Assembly: GCA_902806085.1 (NCBI GenBank)
Contig: CADCVH010000117.1
Coordinates: forward strand, 1-61,515
DNA length: 61,515 nt
Direction: 5' to 3'
Origin: an uncultured Rubrobacteraceae bacterium
Lineage (GTDB): Bacteria > Actinomycetota > Rubrobacteria > Rubrobacterales > Rubrobacteraceae
Under the pieces are notes generated by a model. The model ran no database searches, was not told the DNA's origin, and worked only from the letters and a program-made list of their open reading frames with translations. Shown piece after piece: positions 51,683 through 59,929 of this stretch. Numbering within the stretch: position 1 is the first letter of the stretch; every line of letters starts with the position of its first letter. The translations under genes were made by a program, and so were the position numbers.

Positions 51683-52048
51683 TCAGGAAGCCCCGTGGGC
51701 CGCGTGCGAAGCCGCCACCGCCGGCACCGCCCAGGTCTCCTCTGCCCACCCTCCCTCGGAGAGCAGGTCCCGGTACGCGTTGCGCGCCCGCGAGGCCGAA
51801 AGGGTAGTGTCCAGCACGACCTCGACCACACGCCGATCTCCCCGCGAAGCGTACCGCGCGCTTCCCAAGAGGACGAACCCTTCGGGTATGGGGATCCGGA
51901 ACGGCACCTCTTCCGGCAAGCTTCCCGGGAAGATGAGCGGTTTCTGGTCGGTCACGGTGTACGGGAAGTGCGACTCCATCAGCCTTGCGGCCAGCTCGCG
52001 CGGCACGTAGCCGCCGTTCGAAGGAGACGCCGGGCCCGGGCGTTGCAT
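51683..52048 (-). CDS. Small hypothetical protein, possibly truncated at the C-terminus
   Basis: A 121-residue protein without recognised family. The middle (PIPEGFVLLGSARYASRGDRR and VVEVVLDTTLSASRARNAY) reads as an alpha/beta unit with a strand pair, and it ends soon after GGWAEETWAV in a low-complexity alanine-rich tail. The domain looks as if it should continue, so the end may be a frameshift. The ATG has GAGGA upstream. It is the last gene of the minus-strand cluster that begins at pepA. Confidence 0.5.
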   Translation of the reverse strand: MQRPGPASPSNGGYVPRELAARLMESHFPYTVTDQKPLIFPGSLPEEVPFRIPIPEGFVLLGSARYASRGDRRVVEVVLDTTLSASRARNAYRDLLSEGGWAEETWAVPAVAASHAAHGAS

Positions 52049-52121
52049 CTGATCCTCGCTTTCTCTCTTTCGGCGAGTAGGTGGCCTGCCACCATTACGG
52101 ATCCGAAGGCCAACGGTTGCC

Positions 52122-52703
52122 CTAAGTCTCCGGGGCGTCGATCCACTTGATGGTTCTCGGCGGTTCGTAGCCTTCGAACCTGTCGAGCAGAGCTGGCGGA
52201 TCTTCTTCGACGAGCACGAGCCGCCGGTGCTCCTCCTTCAGGAAAGCCCGGTCCACCATCCGGTCGAAGACAGCGAGCAGCGGGTCGTAGTAGCCGGCGA
52301 CGTTTAGGAGGCCGCAGGGTTTGTCGTGTTCGCCGAGTTGGGCCCAGGTGAGGGCTTCGAAGAACTCTTCGAGGGTGCCGTTGCCGCCGGGGAGGGCGAT
52401 GAAGCCGTCGGAGAGCTCGGACATCAGGGCCTTGCGCTCGTGCATGGAGTGGACGACGTGGAGTTTCGTGAGGCCGGTGTGCCCGATCTCGCGTTCGACG
52501 AGCGCCTTTGGCATCACCCCGATCGCCTCCCCGCCGGCACCGAGCGCGGCGTCCGCGACGACGCCCATGAGGCCGACGTGCCCGCCCCCGTAGACGAGCG
52601 TGATGTTCCTCTCCACCAGCGTTCGGCCGAGCAGGCGGGCGGCCTCGGCGTAGGCCGGGTCGCTGCCGGGGCTGGAGCCGCAGAAGACGCAGATGCTGTT
52701 CAA
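52122..52703 (-). CDS. LOG family protein (cytokinin riboside 5'-monophosphate phosphoribohydrolase-like)
   Basis: A 193-residue lysine-decarboxylase-like/LOG-family protein. It has [42 protein letters not shown] and [18 protein letters not shown] (the PGGXGTXXE motif). Characterised members split nucleoside monophosphates to a base and ribose phosphate, including cytokinin precursors; older annotations as lysine decarboxylase are wrong. It follows the transporter gene by four bases on the same strand. Cellular role in this organism is unknown. Confidence 0.92.
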   Translation of the reverse strand: MNSICVFCGSSPGSDPAYAEAARLLGRTLVERNITLVYGGGHVGLMGVVADAALGAGGEAIGVMPKALVEREIGHTGLTKLHVVHSMHERKALMSELSDGFIALPGGNGTLEEFFEALTWAQLGEHDKPCGLLNVAGYYDPLLAVFDRMVDRAFLKEEHRRLVLVEEDPPALLDRFEGYEPPRTIKWIDAPET

Positions 52704-52707
52704 GCGG

Positions 52708-53163
52708 CTAGAACCTCTGAACCAGGAAGACGCCGGCGACGATCAGGAGCGCGCCGAGCAGGCGGGGCGGGGTCGCCTCCTGGACGGCGACGCGGAAGAG
52801 GCCGAAGTGGTCGATGATTATCGACGCGATGACCTGCCCCGTGAGAAACAGCCCGATCGTGGTCGCCGCACCCAGGCGCGGCGTGAGGATCACCGACGCC
52901 AGCACGAAGCCGGCGCCGAGCAGGCCGCCCATGTACATCCACCACGGCGCGTTCAGGGCGGGCCCGAGGTCCGGCACCGCGCGGCTCATGACGATGGTCG
53001 CCACGAAAAGCGCCACGGTGCCCACGAGAAACGAGATGCCGGCGGCGAGCACCGGGCCGCCCACCACGTTGCGCAGTTGCGTGTTGATGGCGAACTGCGT
53101 GGGCAGCGCCATCCCGGCCGCGAGCGCCATCGGCAGCAGGAGGAGCCAGGTCACCCTGGTCAC
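52708..53163 (-). CDS. DMT superfamily (YdcZ/DUF606) small transporter
   Basis: A 151-residue membrane protein with about five helices, typical of the DUF606/YdcZ group of the drug/metabolite transporter superfamily. Recognisable stretches are [29 protein letters not shown] and [20 protein letters not shown]. The GTG at 53161-53163, just after the previous stop, is the natural start; the frame stays open upstream in the neighbouring gene. Such proteins often work as homodimers or in tandem pairs, but only one copy is here. Substrate unknown. Confidence 0.85.
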   Translation of the reverse strand: MTRVTWLLLLPMALAAGMALPTQFAINTQLRNVVGGPVLAAGISFLVGTVALFVATIVMSRAVPDLGPALNAPWWMYMGGLLGAGFVLASVILTPRLGAATTIGLFLTGQVIASIIIDHFGLFRVAVQEATPPRLLGALLIVAGVFLVQRF

Positions 53164-53164
53164 G

Positions 53165-53422
53165 CTACCGCGGCTCGTAGACGTCGTAGAGGACGGGTTC
53201 GAGGCCGTCTTCGCCGACGCCGGTGCGGTACTGGACGTAGCGGGCACGCTGGAGGTAGGCCAGCGCCGTCTTGACGCGGCCCCCCAGGCTCGGTATCTCG
53301 TCCTCGAGGTCCGAGAGCTTTGAAGAGTCCAGGATCACGTCGTCCTCGTCGTTGTCCTGCCAGATCTCCCACAGCCTGCGCCAGAGCGCGTCTGCTTCGG
53401 GCGAGAGCGGTTCGCGTTCCAC
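53165..53422 (-). CDS. Small hypothetical protein, possible winged-helix fold
   Basis: An 85-residue acidic protein (ALWRRLWEIWQDNDEDDVILD, then KLSDLEDEIPSLGGRVKTALAYLQ and RYVQYRTGVGEDG) whose predicted helix-turn-helix plus strand pair would fit a winged-helix domain. No certain family. The GTG start is four bases from the moaB gene and the next gene starts two bases after its stop, so it belongs to the pepA-to-LOG unit. It may be a partner of the neighbouring transporter or MoaB protein. Confidence 0.55.
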   Translation of the reverse strand: MEREPLSPEADALWRRLWEIWQDNDEDDVILDSSKLSDLEDEIPSLGGRVKTALAYLQRARYVQYRTGVGEDGLEPVLYDVYEPR

Positions 53423-53426
53423 GGCC

Positions 53427-53951
53427 TTACCCCTTTTCCTGGTGTTTGCGTAGCTCGAAGACGACGTGTGCTATCTCCGGGACGAGCAGCTTCTCCACGC
53501 CGAGACTGACGGCGTTGCGCGAGCCAGGCAGGGATGCCACGAGCTTCGTCCCGACCGACCCGGCGACGGCGCGGCTCAGGACGGCGGCGGCCCCGATCTC
53601 CTCGTAGGAGAGCATCCTGAAGAGCTCCCCGAACCCGTCGAGCTTTTTCTCGATCATGCGGTCGACGACCTCGTAGGTCGTGTCCCGCGCCGAGATGCCC
53701 GTCCCGCCCGTCGTCACCACCGCGTCCACGTCCGAACGGGCGAGCAGATCGATGAGGCTGGTCCGGATGCCCGCGGCCTCGTCGCGCACGATCTCGCGGA
53801 CGACGACCTCGTGGCCCGCCCCGCGCATGAGCTCCTCCACCACGTCGCCCCCGGTGTCCGTCTCGGGCGTGCGCGTGTCGCTTATGGTAAGCACCGCGAC
53901 CCGGATGATCTCCGGCGCGGACCCCCGATGCTGGTGCACGCTCTCGCTCAA
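53427..53951 (-). CDS. moaB: Molybdopterin adenylyltransferase-like protein (MoaB/MogA)
   Basis: A 174-residue MoaB/MogA protein that adenylates molybdopterin before metal insertion. The MPT-binding signature VAVLTISDTRTPETDTGG (about residues 18-35) and the loop VVTTGGTGISARDTTYE are present, as is FRMLSYEEIGAAAVLSRAVAG. The start is a TTG that overlaps the MBL hydrolase stop (TTGA). No other molybdenum cofactor genes are in the window. Confidence 0.93.
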   Translation of the reverse strand: MSESVHQHRGSAPEIIRVAVLTISDTRTPETDTGGDVVEELMRGAGHEVVVREIVRDEAAGIRTSLIDLLARSDVDAVVTTGGTGISARDTTYEVVDRMIEKKLDGFGELFRMLSYEEIGAAAVLSRAVAGSVGTKLVASLPGSRNAVSLGVEKLLVPEIAHVVFELRKHQEKG

Positions 53952-54586
53952 CGCAATCCCCCCGCCAAGAACGGGTTGTGCGCGCGCTCTTCCCCGATTG
54001 TCGTCTCGGGCCCGTGCCCGGAGTGGACGGCCGTCTCGTCCGGCAGGGTGAGCAGGCGCTCGTTTATGCTGCGCATCAACAGCTCCATGCTGCCGCCGGG
54101 CAGGTCGACCCGTCCCACGCTCCCCGCGAACAGGGCGTCGCCGGAGAGCACCAGCCCCTCGTCCGCCGCGTAGAAGGCCAGGTGGCCCGGGGCGTGGCCC
54201 GGCGTGTAGAGCGCCTCGAACCGCAGGCCCCCGACCTCGAGGATATCCCTGTCCTCGATGTACCCGTCCACGGTGGGGACCTTGCCGAAGCGGAGGCCCA
54301 TCATCAGGGCCTGGTTCGGGAGCTGCTTTAGCATGGGTTCGGCCTCGGCGTGCGTCAGGACCGGGCAGGAGTACTCGTCCACGAGTGCGGCGACGGCGCC
54401 TACGTGGTCGATGTGGGCGTGGGTTATTACTATCCTGGATATCTCAAGGTTCGTCTGCTCCACGGCGAGGGAGATGCGCATCGCCTCGTCGCCGGGGTCG
54501 AAGAGGACACCGATCCCGGACGCCTCGTCCCCGACGATGTAGCAGTTCTCCTGAAACGGTCCCACGGTAAGCTTTTCGAGGATCAT
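53948..54586 (-). CDS. MBL-fold hydrolase (glyoxalase II-like)
   Basis: A 212-residue metallo-beta-lactamase-fold hydrolase. The zinc motif is THAHIDHVGAVAAL (HXHXDH near residue 58), with GHAPGHLAFYA and SGDALFAGSVGRVDLPGGS supplying further ligands. The group includes hydroxyacylglutathione hydrolase-like enzymes and is often annotated simply as MBL hydrolase. The ATG overlaps the pepA stop (ATGA at 54583-54586) and its own stop overlaps moaB. Substrate is open. Confidence 0.9.
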   Translation of the reverse strand: MILEKLTVGPFQENCYIVGDEASGIGVLFDPGDEAMRISLAVEQTNLEISRIVITHAHIDHVGAVAALVDEYSCPVLTHAEAEPMLKQLPNQALMMGLRFGKVPTVDGYIEDRDILEVGGLRFEALYTPGHAPGHLAFYAADEGLVLSGDALFAGSVGRVDLPGGSMELLMRSINERLLTLPDETAVHSGHGPETTIGEERAHNPFLAGGLR

Positions 54587-56052
54587 CCGGACCTCCCGAT
54601 CAGGAACTCGACCAGCAGCCGCGCCGGCGTGCCGGTGGCCCCCTTGGTGGTGTACGCGTTGCCCTTCTTGCCGTAGGCGGTCCCCGCTATGTCCAGGTGC
54701 GCCCACGGGAAATCCGCGAACTCCTTGAGGAAGGCGCCCGCGGTGAGGGCGCCGCCCCCGCGACCGCCTGAGTTCTTCAAGTCGGCGGTGTCGCCCTTTA
54801 TCTGCTCGGTGTACTCGTCGAAGAGGGGGAGGGGCCAGGCGCGCTCGCCGGTCGCTTCGCCGGCGGTCCGGACCTCGGCTATGAGATCCTCGTCGTTGCC
54901 CATGAGGCCGGAGGCGTGGCCGCCCAGGGCCACTACGCAGGCGCCGGTGAGGGTGGCGCAGTCCACGACGGCGGCGGGTTCGTAGCGGCGGGCGTAGGAG
55001 AGGGCGTCGGCCAGGAGCAGGCGCCCCTCCGCGTCCGTGGTCAGGATCTCGACGGTCTTCCCGCCGTGCATCGTGAGCACGTCCCCCGGCTTGAAGGCGT
55101 CGCCCCCCGGCAAATTCTCCGTCGCCGGGACGATGGCGACGACGTCGAGCGGAAGGTCCAGGGCGCCGACGGCCTCCATCGCGCCCAGGACGGCGGCGCC
55201 CCCGCCCATGTCGAACTTCATGTCCTCCATGCCGGTCGTGGGCTTTATGGAGATGCCGCCGGAGTCGAAGGTGACGGCCTTGCCCACGAGCACGACCGGC
55301 CTCTCCCCGCCGCCCTTGCGGTGCTCCAGCACGATGAACCGCGGCTCGTTGGATGCCGATCTCGCGACGGTAGCCAGCCCCGTGAGGCCCTCTTCCTCGA
55401 TGCCGGCGCGGTCGAGGACGCCCACCGTCATGCCGTAACGGGCGCCGATCTCCCCGGCCCGCTCCGCCAGATACTCGGGCGTCGCCGTGTTCGACGGCTC
55501 GTTGGCGAGGTCCCTGGCAAGGGCGGTCCCGCCCGCCACTTTCTCCCCGATCCCGGCACCCCTGGAAGCCGCCTCCTCGTCCCCGGAACCGCTGACGAGA
55601 AGGTCGAAGTCCTCCGGACCGCCGTCGTCGTTGTTCTCGCCCGTCTTGTACCGGCCGAAGCGGTAGAGCCCGAGGGCCGCGCCCTCCGCCGCGGCCCTCG
55701 CGGTCGTCGCGACATCCGCATCTTCCAACGTCGGCAGCGAGAAGGCGACGGATCGCGCCTTGAGCGCGCGGGCCCTGCGGGAGACGGTGGCGGCGGTGCG
55801 GCGCAGCTTCTCGGGGGTGAAAGACGATCGACCTCCGAGGCCGACGAGCAAGAGGCGAGGGGAGGGTAACGCGTCGCCGCCGTACAGAAGGGCCGTCTGC
55901 CCGGGTTTCCCGGTGAAGTCGCCGCTAGAGAGGGCCGGTTCGGCCGTCGCCGTGAGGCCCTCTGGTGGTTGCTCGTCGGCGTAGAGGCCCAACGCGAGCA
56001 GGTCCGCCCGCGCCTCCTCCGGCGCGACCTTCTTTACACCGATCCGGACCAA
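54583..56052 (-). CDS. pepA: Leucyl aminopeptidase (M17)
   Basis: A 489-residue M17 aminopeptidase. The N-terminal macro-domain-like half is followed by the catalytic half with DLANEPSNTATPEYLAE, GKAVTFDSGGISIKPTTGMEDMKFDMGGGA and ILTTDAEGRLLLADALSY (NTDAEGRL signature with Thr for Asn). The two-metal ligands Lys, Asp and Glu are in these motifs. Cytosolic, releases N-terminal residues from peptides. The start is taken as the TTG at 56050-56052 behind GGGAGGTGG; the frame is open for another 68 codons upstream but these look noncoding and would reach back into the divergent GT gene. Confidence 0.92.
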   Translation of the reverse strand: MVRIGVKKVAPEEARADLLALGLYADEQPPEGLTATAEPALSSGDFTGKPGQTALLYGGDALPSPRLLLVGLGGRSSFTPEKLRRTAATVSRRARALKARSVAFSLPTLEDADVATTARAAAEGAALGLYRFGRYKTGENNDDGGPEDFDLLVSGSGDEEAASRGAGIGEKVAGGTALARDLANEPSNTATPEYLAERAGEIGARYGMTVGVLDRAGIEEEGLTGLATVARSASNEPRFIVLEHRKGGGERPVVLVGKAVTFDSGGISIKPTTGMEDMKFDMGGGAAVLGAMEAVGALDLPLDVVAIVPATENLPGGDAFKPGDVLTMHGGKTVEILTTDAEGRLLLADALSYARRYEPAAVVDCATLTGACVVALGGHASGLMGNDEDLIAEVRTAGEATGERAWPLPLFDEYTEQIKGDTADLKNSGGRGGGALTAGAFLKEFADFPWAHLDIAGTAYGKKGNAYTTKGATGTPARLLVEFLIGRSG

Positions 56053-56125
56053 ACCGATCCACCTCCCGCTCGACGACGCCTCGAAACTTGCCCTGCGACG
56101 GCCCGGATTATACGGTAAAGGTGCC

Positions 56126-56797
56126 TTGAAGCTGTCGGTCGTCATCCCCACCCTGAACGAGAGAGCCTCCATCGGGCGCCTCCTGGAGCGTCTACTCGCC
56201 GCCCCGGGCGTCCACGAGATCCTCGTCTCCGACGGGGGTTCGACGGACGGCACCACGGGCCTCGTCGTGGCGCCTGCGCGGGTCGTCCCGAGCGAGCCGG
56301 GGCGCGGCCCCCAACTCAGGGCGGGTGCGGAGGCCGCGACGGGGGACGTGCTGCTGTTTCTGCACGCCGACGTGCTGCCGCCGCGGGACGTGGCGGACCA
56401 GATCTCGCACGCCCTGCGGGCGGGCTCGGTCGGGGGAAACTTCCGGCTGCGCTACCCGGAGGGCGGGCTCCTCGGCCGCTGGCTGGAGCTCCTCGCGCCG
56501 CTCTACCGCCGGCTTCCGCGCTACTACGGGGACTCCGGGATCTTCGCGCGGAGGGACGTCTACGAGGCGTGCGGGGGGTTCCCCCACGTGCCGATCATGG
56601 AGGATGTGGTCTTTGTCCGCCGGCTGGAGGCCGCGGGACGGACGGCCTACCTGCCCGGGCCCATGGTCAGCGCCTCCCGGCGCTGGAAGGGGGGGCAGAT
56701 CAGAACCCTCCTGCTCTGGGGCCTCATGCAAACCGCCTTCGCGCTCGGCGCAACCCCCTGGCGCCTGGCCCGCTTCTACAGGACGAGGACGGGTTGA
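56126..56797 (+). CDS. rSAM/selenodomain-associated transferase 2 (GT2 family)
   Basis: A 223-residue GT2 glycosyltransferase of the group named after its genomic association with a radical-SAM/selenodomain protein. Features are SVVIPTLNERASIGRLLERL, EILVSDGGSTDGT (DXD-like SDGG), FLHADVLPP (second DXD) and YGDSGIFARRDVYEACGGFP. The TTG start has AAAGGTG upstream and TATACG near 56110-56115 as a possible -10. It overlaps the next gene by four bases (TTGA), and the two form the standard transferase 1/transferase 2 pair. The radical-SAM partner is not in the window. Confidence 0.88.
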   Translation: MKLSVVIPTLNERASIGRLLERLLAAPGVHEILVSDGGSTDGTTGLVVAPARVVPSEPGRGPQLRAGAEAATGDVLLFLHADVLPPRDVADQISHALRAGSVGGNFRLRYPEGGLLGRWLELLAPLYRRLPRYYGDSGIFARRDVYEACGGFPHVPIMEDVVFVRRLEAAGRTAYLPGPMVSASRRWKGGQIRTLLLWGLMQTAFALGATPWRLARFYRTRTG

Positions 56798-57435
56798 GCT
56801 TCCGCATCCTGGTCATGGCGAAGGCCCCGATACCCGGGACCGTCAAGACGCGCCTCGGCCTCCCGCCCGAAGACGCGGCCCGGCTGCAGGCGGCCCTGAT
56901 CGGGGACACCGTCGGCAAGGCCCGCGCCCTCGCCCCGACGACCGTCGCCGGCGCGCCCCCGGGCCAGCTGCACCGGATCCGCCCCTTCCTGCCCGGCGAC
57001 GTCACCCTGATCCCCCAGCCCCGGGGCGACCTCGGCGAGAGGATGCTCGAAGGAACCCGCTCCCTCTTCGCCGCCGCCCCCGACCCCGTCCTCATCCTCG
57101 GCACCGACTCCCCGACCCTGCCGCCACGGGCAATAACGACGGCCGCCCGAGCCCTCGACACGCGCGATCTATCGATAATACCGAGCGAAGACGGCGGCTA
57201 CGTCCTGCTGGGGCTGCGCGGGCCCTACGAGGCCGTTTTCTCCGGGATCGGGTGGTCCACGCCGGCGGTACACGAGCAGACCTTGCGGAGGGCGGAGGAG
57301 GCCGGTCTGTCGGTGCACGAGGGCGACCCGTGGCGCGACGTGGACGAGCCGGCGGACCTCGCGCGCCTGCGGGCGGAACTCGGCGCGCACCCCGGCCGCG
57401 CGCCCGGGACTGCCGGGGTCCTCCGGCTGCTGTAG
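56794..57435 (+). CDS. rSAM/selenodomain-associated transferase 1 (DUF2064)
   Basis: A 213-residue nucleotidyl/glycosyltransferase-like protein of the CofC/GT-A type. FRILVMAKAPIPGTVKTRLG is the family opening; DLGERMLEGTRSLF, LILGTDSPTLPPRAI and IIPSEDGGYVLLGL follow. The start TTG overlaps the transferase 2 stop. The pair is usually near a radical-SAM protein linked to arsenosugar or related biosynthesis in other genomes. Here the next gene, 43 bases on, has its own promoter. Confidence 0.9.
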   Translation: MSFRILVMAKAPIPGTVKTRLGLPPEDAARLQAALIGDTVGKARALAPTTVAGAPPGQLHRIRPFLPGDVTLIPQPRGDLGERMLEGTRSLFAAAPDPVLILGTDSPTLPPRAITTAARALDTRDLSIIPSEDGGYVLLGLRGPYEAVFSGIGWSTPAVHEQTLRRAEEAGLSVHEGDPWRDVDEPADLARLRAELGAHPGRAPGTAGVLRLL

Positions 57436-57477
57436 GTCGGGCGGGCCGAGGGGCCGGTCGGATGCTATCTTGGCGGG

Positions 57478-58254
57478 GTGGATCTGCGTCCTTACCTGGA
57501 TCTCGCCGTGCAGACCGCCTACGAGGCGGGGCGCCTCACGCTGGGCTACTTCGGGACCGCCGCCGCGAGGCCCGAGTTCAAGAGCGACGACACGCCCGTC
57601 ACGGCGGCCGACCGTGAGGCCGAGAAGCTTATACGCGCAAGGATCTCCGGCCGCTACCCCGCGCACGCCATCGTGGGGGAAGAGTACGGGGCAGACGAAG
57701 GCGATGGGGGGGACCACCGTTGGATCGTGGACCCCATAGACGGCACGAAGGCGTTCGTGCGGGGCGTCCCACTGTACGGCGTCCTGATCGGGCTGGAGAT
57801 AGGCGGCGTCTGCGAGGTCGGCGCCGCCTACTTCCCGGCCCTCGACGAGATGCTCTGCGCCGCCACCGGCGAGGGCTGCTTCGCCAACGGCCGCCGCGCT
57901 CACGTCTCCGCCACGCCCAGGCTCGACGCCGCCATCGCGTGCTTTACCGACGCCAAGGGCTTCGAGAAGTACGGCCGGGGCGAGGAATGGAAGCGCATCC
58001 TATCCGCCGCGGGCGAGGCGAGGGGCTGGTCCGACGCCTACGGGCACGCCCTCGTCGCCACGGGCCGGGCGGACCTCATGCTCGAACCCGCGATGAACCC
58101 CTGGGACGCCGGACCCTTTCCTCCCATACTGCGCGAGGCCGGCGGCTTCTTCGGCGACTGGTCCGGCAAAGAGGGAGAGATCTACGCCGAAGAAGGCCTC
58201 AGCACCACCCCGACGCTGCTCCCCGAGGTCTTGCGCATCCTCCAGAACAAATAG
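57478..58254 (+). CDS. hisN: Inositol monophosphatase-family protein, probable histidinol-phosphatase
   Basis: A 258-residue Mg-dependent phosphatase of the IMPase/FBPase superfamily. Metal ligands are in KSDDTPVTAADREAEK, VGEEYGADEG (Glu/Glu), WIVDPIDGTKAFVRGVPLYG (DPIDGT) and NPWDAGPFPPILREAGG. The FVRG-PLYG variant of the DPIDGTKxF loop is found in HisN-type histidinol-phosphatases, and the his operon here lacks a HisB phosphatase domain, so histidinol phosphate is the best guess. TATCTT (57466-57471) lies six bases before the GTG, so a leaderless start is likely. A bidirectional terminator follows. Confidence 0.82.
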   Translation: MDLRPYLDLAVQTAYEAGRLTLGYFGTAAARPEFKSDDTPVTAADREAEKLIRARISGRYPAHAIVGEEYGADEGDGGDHRWIVDPIDGTKAFVRGVPLYGVLIGLEIGGVCEVGAAYFPALDEMLCAATGEGCFANGRRAHVSATPRLDAAIACFTDAKGFEKYGRGEEWKRILSAAGEARGWSDAYGHALVATGRADLMLEPAMNPWDAGPFPPILREAGGFFGDWSGKEGEIYAEEGLSTTPTLLPEVLRILQNK

Positions 58255-58265
58255 TCCACACAGCA

Positions 58266-58295
58266 AAGGGGGCGCGGTTTTCGCCGCGCCCCCTT
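58266..58295. terminator. Bidirectional terminator between hisN and glnA
   Basis: AAGGGGGCGCGG (58266-58277) pairs perfectly with CCGCGCCCCCTT (58284-58295) around the loop TTTTCG. The flanks (AGCA before and CCTGAAACC after) give short A/T tracts in both directions. It serves the two convergent genes. The bases just after it, CCTGAAACCTGTTGCCTGAAGCCT (58296-58319 region), repeat words of the intergenic element family at 11729 and 42284. Confidence 0.85.
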
Positions 58296-58317
58296 CCTGA
58301 AACCTGTTGCCTGAAGC

Positions 58318-59649
58318 CTACAAAACCGGCAGGTACTTCTCGATCTCGTACGGCGTCACCTGGATACGGTAGTCCTCGAACTCCTCGCGCTTGAGCTGCA
58401 GGAGGCGGCTGAAGGTGTGCTCGCCGAGCGCCTTGTGCAGGAGCTCGGAGTTCTCGGCCTCCTTGATGGCTTCTCCGAGGTCGGCCGGGAGGGACTGGAT
58501 GCCCATCTTGTCGCGCTCCTCGACGGAGAGGTTGTAGAGGTTCCGCTCCATCGGCTCGGGCAGCTCGTAGCCCTTCTCGATGCCTTCGAGGCCGGCGTGC
58601 AGGAGGGCGGCGAAGCAGAGGTAGATGTTCGCCGACGGGTCCGGGCAGCGCAGCTCCATGCGCGTCGCCTTCTCCTGGCCCGGGTGGAAGCCCGGCACCC
58701 GCACCAGCGCCGAGCGGTTGCGGCGGCTCCAGGCGATGTAGACCGGGGCCTCGTAGCCGGGGACCAGGCGCTTGTAGGAGTTCACGTGCTGGGCGAAGAT
58801 GATCGAGAGCTCGCGGGCGTGGCGGAGCTGGCCCGCGATAAACGCTTTCGCCTCGTCCGAGAGGTAGTGCTCGCTGTCGGCGTCGAAAAACGCGTTCTTG
58901 CCGTTCGAGAAGAGGCTCTGGTGGGTGTGCATACCCGAGCCGTTCTGGTCGATGAGCGGTTTCGGCATGAAGGTCGCGTAGACGCCGTGGCGCGTGGCGA
59001 TCTCCTTGACGACCGTCTTGTAGGTCATCACCTTGTCCGCCATCGTCATCGCGTCGTCGAAGCGAAGGTCGATCTCGTGCTGGCTTATGCCGACCTCGTG
59101 GTGGCTGTACTCCACCCTGATGTCGAGCTGCTGCAGGGCCTGCACCGTCTCACGCCGCAGCGCCGTCGCCGCGTCGAGCGTCGTCAGGTCGAAGTAGCCG
59201 CCATAGTCGAGGGGCTCTGTGCCTTTTGAGTCCTTGAAGTAGAAGAACTCGAGCTCGGGCCCGACGTTGAACGTGTCGAAGCCCATCTCGTTGGCACGCT
59301 CGAGCGCGCGGCGCAGGATGTGGCGCGGGTCGCCGACGTAGGGGTCGCCGTCCGTCGTCTGGACGTCGCAGATCATGCGGGCCGTCGGCTCCTCCTGGGG
59401 GCTCCAGGGGATCACCTTGAACGTGGAGGGATCGGGCATGGCGATCATGTCCGACTCCTCGATGTCCTGGTAACCCGTGATCGAGGACCCGTCGAAGCCC
59501 ATCCCCCCGTCGAGCGCGTCCTCGAGCTCCTCGACCGTTATCGCGAAACTCTTTAGCGTCCCCAACACGTCCGTGAACCACATCCGGATAAACTGGACGT
59601 TGGCGGCCTTCGCCTGCTGCAACACGTCTTGCTTGCCCATCGTCTCCAC
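58318..59649 (-). CDS. glnA: Glutamine synthetase, type I
   Basis: A 443-residue GS-I subunit that joins ammonia to glutamate, forming dodecamers. Signatures: GMGFDGSSITGYQDIEESD, NVGPELEFFYF, EYSHHEVGISQHEIDLRF, FMPKPLIDQNGSGMHTHQSL and PGYEAPVYIAWSRRNRSALVRVPG. Length and the region NLYNLSVEERDKMG, which lacks the NLYDLP-type adenylylation tyrosine site, place it in the GSI-alpha group, which is regulated by feedback or by a repressor and not by adenylylation. The GTG start has GAGGAGG five bases before it. The 280 bases upstream carry a direct repeat (see separate entry). Confidence 0.95.
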   Translation of the reverse strand: METMGKQDVLQQAKAANVQFIRMWFTDVLGTLKSFAITVEELEDALDGGMGFDGSSITGYQDIEESDMIAMPDPSTFKVIPWSPQEEPTARMICDVQTTDGDPYVGDPRHILRRALERANEMGFDTFNVGPELEFFYFKDSKGTEPLDYGGYFDLTTLDAATALRRETVQALQQLDIRVEYSHHEVGISQHEIDLRFDDAMTMADKVMTYKTVVKEIATRHGVYATFMPKPLIDQNGSGMHTHQSLFSNGKNAFFDADSEHYLSDEAKAFIAGQLRHARELSIIFAQHVNSYKRLVPGYEAPVYIAWSRRNRSALVRVPGFHPGQEKATRMELRCPDPSANIYLCFAALLHAGLEGIEKGYELPEPMERNLYNLSVEERDKMGIQSLPADLGEAIKEAENSELLHKALGEHTFSRLLQLKREEFEDYRIQVTPYEIEKYLPVL

Positions 59650-59748
59650 GCTTACCTCCTCGCGCCTAGCGCTCTATACTGTGCCCCGGGGGCGGAACGC
59701 TCCCGGCCATGTGACCCATGATATGAACCGCCCGCGCCGGTTGCATAT

Positions 59749-59808
59749 GGCCCGGCGTACAAGCCAGGATCGCGCCAGAGCCCGAATCCCTGGCCGGGCG
59801 TACAAACC
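59749..59808. repeat. Direct repeat in the glnA upstream region
   Basis: GGCCCGGCGTACAAGCC (59749-59765) and GGCCGGGCGTACAAACC (59792-59808) match at 15 of 17 positions and lie 43 bases apart. Both are 100-160 bases upstream of glnA and about 120-180 before the divergent gene at 59930, so they could serve either promoter. A TAGAAT at 59863-59868 is a candidate -10 for the plus-strand gene; TATAGA on the minus strand near 59673-59678 is a candidate for glnA. Confidence 0.5.
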
Positions 59809-59929
59809 TGCGGCGGAAACGGCGGCGGGTGTCCCTTCCGCGCGGCGCGGGGGCGCCCGGGTTAGAATCCTTCGGGCGCGGCGCGGCCCGTTTAGGCTGG
59901 ACTCTTATGACGGTTACGAAGGGGGAGAG

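Noticed and set aside
59700-59740. GlnR-type binding site before glnA (GTGAC and GAAC words)
   Set aside because: The half-sites have the wrong spacing and no second site was seen; the family regulator is not known in this lineage.
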